Shown piece by piece: positions 61,216-64,000 of a stretch of DNA of 64,000 nucleotides (positions are counted from its first letter, which is position 1; every line of letters begins with the position of its first letter). A program made the translations under genes and the position numbers. The stretch comes from Flavobacterium pectinovorum (GTDB lineage Bacteria > Bacteroidota > Bacteroidia > Flavobacteriales > Flavobacteriaceae). The stretch spans positions 92,526-156,525 of the forward strand of contig NZ_RCZH01000016.1 of NCBI RefSeq assembly GCF_006438875.1. The letters run 5' to 3'. Under the pieces are notes generated by a model that saw only the letters and a list, made by a program, of their open reading frames with translations, was not told the DNA's origin and did not search any database.

Positions 61216-62796
61216 TTTAGCATACAAATCCGAATCTAAGTTATAAATATCAGCTCTGAAAACGAGCTGATTTTTTTTGCTCCAAGCTGTCCAGTACCAT
61301 TGATATAATGCGTATTTTTTGACTATCTTAATATTCGTTGTTTTTTTAGTAGCAATTAGCGTGTCAATCTTCTCTCTGTTCCATTTTTCAGGATCATCCA
61401 ATATATGTTCTGCAAGTTCCAGAGGATTTTCAATACGCACACAACCTGAACTTAAAGAACGGTTATTTCTTCCAAAGTAATTTCTGTGATTAGTATCATG
61501 TAGATATACGCTATGATGATTTGGAAACAAAATTTTCATTACTCCCAATGAATTGTTGTATCCCGGACTTTGTACATAACGGTAATTACCTGGTTTATTT
61601 TCGTTCCACGCAGTTGGATCAACTACTTTTCCTGTGGTATCATATATAGTAATACTTTTATTAGCAAGATAATTTCTGTTTCGTTTCATAGCCGGTACTA
61701 CATCTTCCTTTAATATAGTAGGCGGAACGGTCCAGGTTGGGTTAAAAACCACTGTTTTGAGCGTTGAGGTTATAATTGGAGTTTTTCTTTTACTGGTTCC
61801 AACTACAATATTTCTAACTAAAGTAGTGTCTTTGTCTTCAACGACGTTCAGGCTGTAATTTGGAATATTTATAATGAAATAATTATCTGCAAAATCTGAA
61901 GTATACCATCTCCAACGCTCTAAATTGGCGATAATTTGTTGTTTTCTTTTTTCTTTAGAATAGTTTAAGGCGCTTATCGTTCCTGCACCAATAACTCCAT
62001 CAGACGCTAAACCATGTCTTTCCTGAAATCTTTTAACTGATTCGAAGGTTTTTTTATTATAAATCCTGTTTAAAGTATCTTTTCCGGACATATCTCCCCA
62101 AAACAAAAGTCTTTTTTTGATATTGACTATCGCATTGTTAGTATCGTTTAAAGTTATTTTTCTAGTCGAAGAATCAATTGCAATTGTTCCAATTTCGTCA
62201 TTTGGAAACTCATCAATAATTTCGAGTGCTTTTAATAGTTCTTTATAGGTTTCTGATTTTGGTTGGATATTATCAACAACGCTGTCTAGTTTGTTTTTAT
62301 TAAAAGCTTTGATTAGAACACTGTTTACATCAAATGTTTTTTCTTCTAAATCCCAATCTGTGTATATTTTTTTTGGATCCAGTTTTCCTTTATATAGGTG
62401 ATTCAGGTATTTTTCGAAGTTATAAGTCAATAGAATGTCATAAGTTGCTAAATCTTTATCGTTTAAAGAACTGATTCTGCTTTCAAATTTTCTAAGCTTC
62501 GAAGCCTTGTAATCTTCCGGATCTAAGCCCAATTTGTCTGATTCTTCTAATTGCGATAAAACATAAGTTCTCTTTTTAAGGTTTCCCCAAACTGTTTTAT
62601 TTTCAGAAGCGTCATAGAACTGTTTTAAAGTTTCGCTTTTGAACACATTTATAGTAGTAGTATCTATTTCTACTTTCCTTTCGTCAGTAAGAATGATTAG
62701 TGGCGGTTTCTTTTTGACAATAGGTGCGGGTTTAGGTGTATCTTTTTTACAACTAACAAACAGGCATATAATAACTAAAAAGTAAAGTTTTCTCAT
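61204..62796 (-). CDS. L,D-transpeptidase family lipoprotein (LdtD/YcbB-like)
   Basis: A 530-residue lipoprotein (lipobox LFVSC, Cys16). A scaffold domain (40-250) precedes a peptidoglycan-binding segment (ESVKRFQERHGLASDGVIGAGTI) and the YkuD catalytic domain, with VYLHDT and the nucleophile in SLSSGCVRIENP. It makes 3-3 crosslinks or attaches proteins to murein. It is preceded 1 bp upstream by the GNAT gene on the same strand and converges on the other transpeptidase gene. Confidence 0.9.
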   Translation of the reverse strand: MRKLYFLVIICLFVSCKKDTPKPAPIVKKKPPLIILTDERKVEIDTTTINVFKSETLKQFYDASENKTVWGNLKKRTYVLSQLEESDKLGLDPEDYKASKLRKFESRISSLNDKDLATYDILLTYNFEKYLNHLYKGKLDPKKIYTDWDLEEKTFDVNSVLIKAFNKNKLDSVVDNIQPKSETYKELLKALEIIDEFPNDEIGTIAIDSSTRKITLNDTNNAIVNIKKRLLFWGDMSGKDTLNRIYNKKTFESVKRFQERHGLASDGVIGAGTISALNYSKEKRKQQIIANLERWRWYTSDFADNYFIINIPNYSLNVVEDKDTTLVRNIVVGTSKRKTPIITSTLKTVVFNPTWTVPPTILKEDVVPAMKRNRNYLANKSITIYDTTGKVVDPTAWNENKPGNYRYVQSPGYNNSLGVMKILFPNHHSVYLHDTNHRNYFGRNNRSLSSGCVRIENPLELAEHILDDPEKWNREKIDTLIATKKTTNIKIVKKYALYQWYWTAWSKKNQLVFRADIYNLDSDLYAKLRN

Positions 62797-62797
62797 G

Positions 62798-63235
62798 TCA
62801 TAATTTTTTAAACATTAAATAATGTTCTCCAACATCTTTAATGTCAAATGCTTCTCCCAAAGCTTTGTAACTCATTTTTTTATAAAAACCAACGGCGGCT
62901 GTTCTTGCGTTGAACCAAATTAAATCGACATTGTTTGTATTGCAATAGTTTTCACAATGTCTGACTAAAGCTTCTCCAATTCCTCTTTTCTGATGGTTTT
63001 CTAAAACGGCCATTCCGCGAATCTGGGCTTGACTTTTTTGGGCAAATATAGGATTGATTTTTGTAAATAGTGAAATAATTCCTGTTAAGCTTTTATTTTC
63101 AAATAAACCAAAATGATGTGTCGTCTCCAGGTCATCTCCTTCAAATACGCAACTTTCGATAGGTTTTCCCTTTCTTAAAACAGGTTGGCGAACGATATAA
63201 GTTTCTTTTGACGGTATTTCTTTAATGATATTCAT
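62798..63235 (-). CDS. GNAT family N-acetyltransferase
   Basis: A 145-residue acetyltransferase. The acetyl-CoA motif is RGMAVLENHQKRGIGEALV (Q-x-x-G-x-G/A type), followed by IWFNARTAAVGFYKKMSYKALG, the family C-terminus. The substrate is unknown. Its stop is 1 bp from the start of the L,D-transpeptidase lipoprotein, so the two are probably co-transcribed. Confidence 0.9.
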   Translation of the reverse strand: MNIIKEIPSKETYIVRQPVLRKGKPIESCVFEGDDLETTHHFGLFENKSLTGIISLFTKINPIFAQKSQAQIRGMAVLENHQKRGIGEALVRHCENYCNTNNVDLIWFNARTAAVGFYKKMSYKALGEAFDIKDVGEHYLMFKKL

Positions 63236-63327
63236 GATTTGTGTAAAATAAATAAATATATAACTTTTTAGTTTTAAATTAGTTATAAATAATTGTTGTT
63301 TTTTATTGATTTTTTTTGCGAAAAAGC

Positions 63328-63359
63328 TTGTTTTTACCTTGATTTATTTTTTATATTTG
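63328..63359 (+). promoter_or_regulatory. Promoter of the first tRNA-Gly(UCC)
   Basis: TTG at 63328-63330 within GCTTGT, 21 bp, TATATTTG at 63352-63359. The second tRNA has TATATTTG at 63531-63538 but no TTG at normal distance. Confidence 0.65.
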
Positions 63360-63371
63360 CACCACGGTAAT

Positions 63372-63444
<73 letters not shown>

Positions 63445-63446
63445 CT

Positions 63447-63480
63447 AAAAAACCGAAACTTAATTGTTTCGGTTTTTTTA
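63447..63480 (+). terminator. Terminator after tRNA-Gly copy 1
   Basis: Stem AAACCGAAAC/GTTTCGGTTT with a T run. Confidence 0.85.
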
Positions 63481-63550
63481 TCAAAATAAATAATTTTTGA
63501 TTTTTATTTTTTTTAAAAGATTTAATTATTTATATTTGCACCCTGTTAAT

Positions 63551-63623
<73 letters not shown>

Positions 63624-63627
63624 CTTC

Positions 63628-63660
63628 AAGATCCTCAAACAATTTGTTTGAGGATTTTTT
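63628..63660 (+). terminator. Terminator after tRNA-Gly copy 2
   Basis: Stem ATCCTCAAAC/GTTTGAGGAT with a T run. Confidence 0.85.
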
Positions 63661-63726
63661 GTTTTTAACCATTAAGATATTAAGAAAAATTAAGGATAAT
63701 GCTGGATCAGGTGCAAAAGTTGGGGA

Positions 63727-64000
63727 TTAGGCAAAAAGATTAGATAATCTGAACAAGAAGAAATCTACTTTACGCACTCCTCTAAATTGACTTCTAAACG
63801 CTTTTACTTTAGCATTGAATGATTCTGCAGAAGCATTAGTACTTCTATTGCCAAAATAGTTTAAGATTGATTGGTAATTAACCGTTATAGTATTTAAAAG
63901 GATATTAAAATTTTTAAACCCTGAATCTTCTACATTCTTGTACCAATGTGCCAGTTTGGTCATCGCAATGTGTTTATTGTTATGATTGTTGTAAATACCT
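63727..64000 (-). mobile_element. C-terminal part of an IS transposase (ISAon1/ISL3-like), cut by the window end
   Basis: The frame is open to the last base of the window, so the apparent ATG at 63963 is internal. The end reads TVNYQSILNYFGNRSTNASA, ESFNAKVKAFRSQFRGV and FFLFRLSNLFA, the C-terminal DDE region of ISAon1-type (ISL3-like DDE fold) transposases common in Bacteroidetes. The final catalytic Glu is in SAESFN. Past the stop, GATCAGGTGCAAAAGTTGG at 63703-63721 may belong to the IS end. The element lies directly beside the tRNA-Gly pair. Confidence 0.75.

Noticed and set aside
63727..63963. Complete 78-residue protein gene
   Set aside because: The frame stays open upstream of the ATG to the window edge, and the sequence is the C-terminal end of a transposase.

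Overview
The window is a chromosomal segment of a Flavobacteriaceae bacterium, most likely a Flavobacterium. The evidence is the low GC content, the Bacteroidetes-type promoter boxes (TTG, about 19-23 bp, TAnnTTTG) upstream of many genes, the absence of Shine-Dalgarno sequences, and a family set typical of that group: DUF5103, DUF5916, DUF983, DUF6370-like, PA2169-like and ScfR/RamB-like proteins and T9SS-era outer-membrane proteins. Spacers are full of hairpin-forming dispersed repeats. About 55 protein genes, four tRNA genes, one frameshifted gene and one edge-truncated transposase are supported. No rRNA, CRISPR array or prophage was seen.

Layout. 1-9 kb: mutS, tRNA-Gly(GCC) and tRNA-Leu(UAA), a DUF1508 protein, a tiny heptad-repeat lipoprotein, then waaA (kdtA), a DegT-type sugar aminotransferase and galE for surface glycans, and fabD. 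9.6-13.1 kb: DUF983, an AraC regulator, yceI, a frameshifted 4Fe-4S mono-cluster gene and a pirin; yceI and the pirin share an almost identical promoter with a dyad at identical spacing. 13.4-18.7 kb: the glyoxylate shunt, with a RamB/ScfR-type regulator divergent from aceB (malate synthase) followed by aceA (isocitrate lyase). 19-21.6 kb: a tight minus-strand operon of a membrane protein, purT, a small secreted protein and a Crp/Fnr regulator. 22-30.4 kb: a U32 peptidase/rRNA-hydroxylase-like protein, RibD-C-type reductase, small outer-membrane barrel, PA2169-type bundle, aspartate aminotransferase, fatty-acid desaturase, rsmG and an unrecognised gene.

30.7-42.1 kb: LytS-type kinase, LytTR regulator and a secreted CocE/NonD hydrolase; pruA; then the four-gene DNA-repair cassette exonuclease, ATP-dependent ligase, Lhr-type helicase and PdeM endonuclease. 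42.1-50.6 kb: apaG, DUF5103, a SNF2 helicase, a methyltransferase, a GxxExxY PD-(D/E)xK-like protein lying inside repeats, map and DUF445. 50.7-55.8 kb: a TetR-led type I-like exporter (ABC, HlyD, TolC) whose ABC protein keeps Walker A but has lost most other catalytic signatures. 56-64 kb: gpmI, a DUF5916 protein, two convergent L,D-transpeptidases, a GNAT enzyme, twin tRNA-Gly(UCC) genes and the C-terminal part of an IS transposase running off the end.

The most unusual content is in the spacers. At least seven families of hairpin repeats are present, several as inverted pairs around a single gene (yceI, aceA). One GC-rich repeat has been interrupted by a 161-bp MITE-like element with perfect 19-bp terminal inverted repeats and an 8-bp imperfect target duplication. 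Further candidates for follow-up are the Lpp-like lipoprotein, the degenerate ABC exporter, the shared yceI/pirin operator and the palindrome in the aceB promoter.
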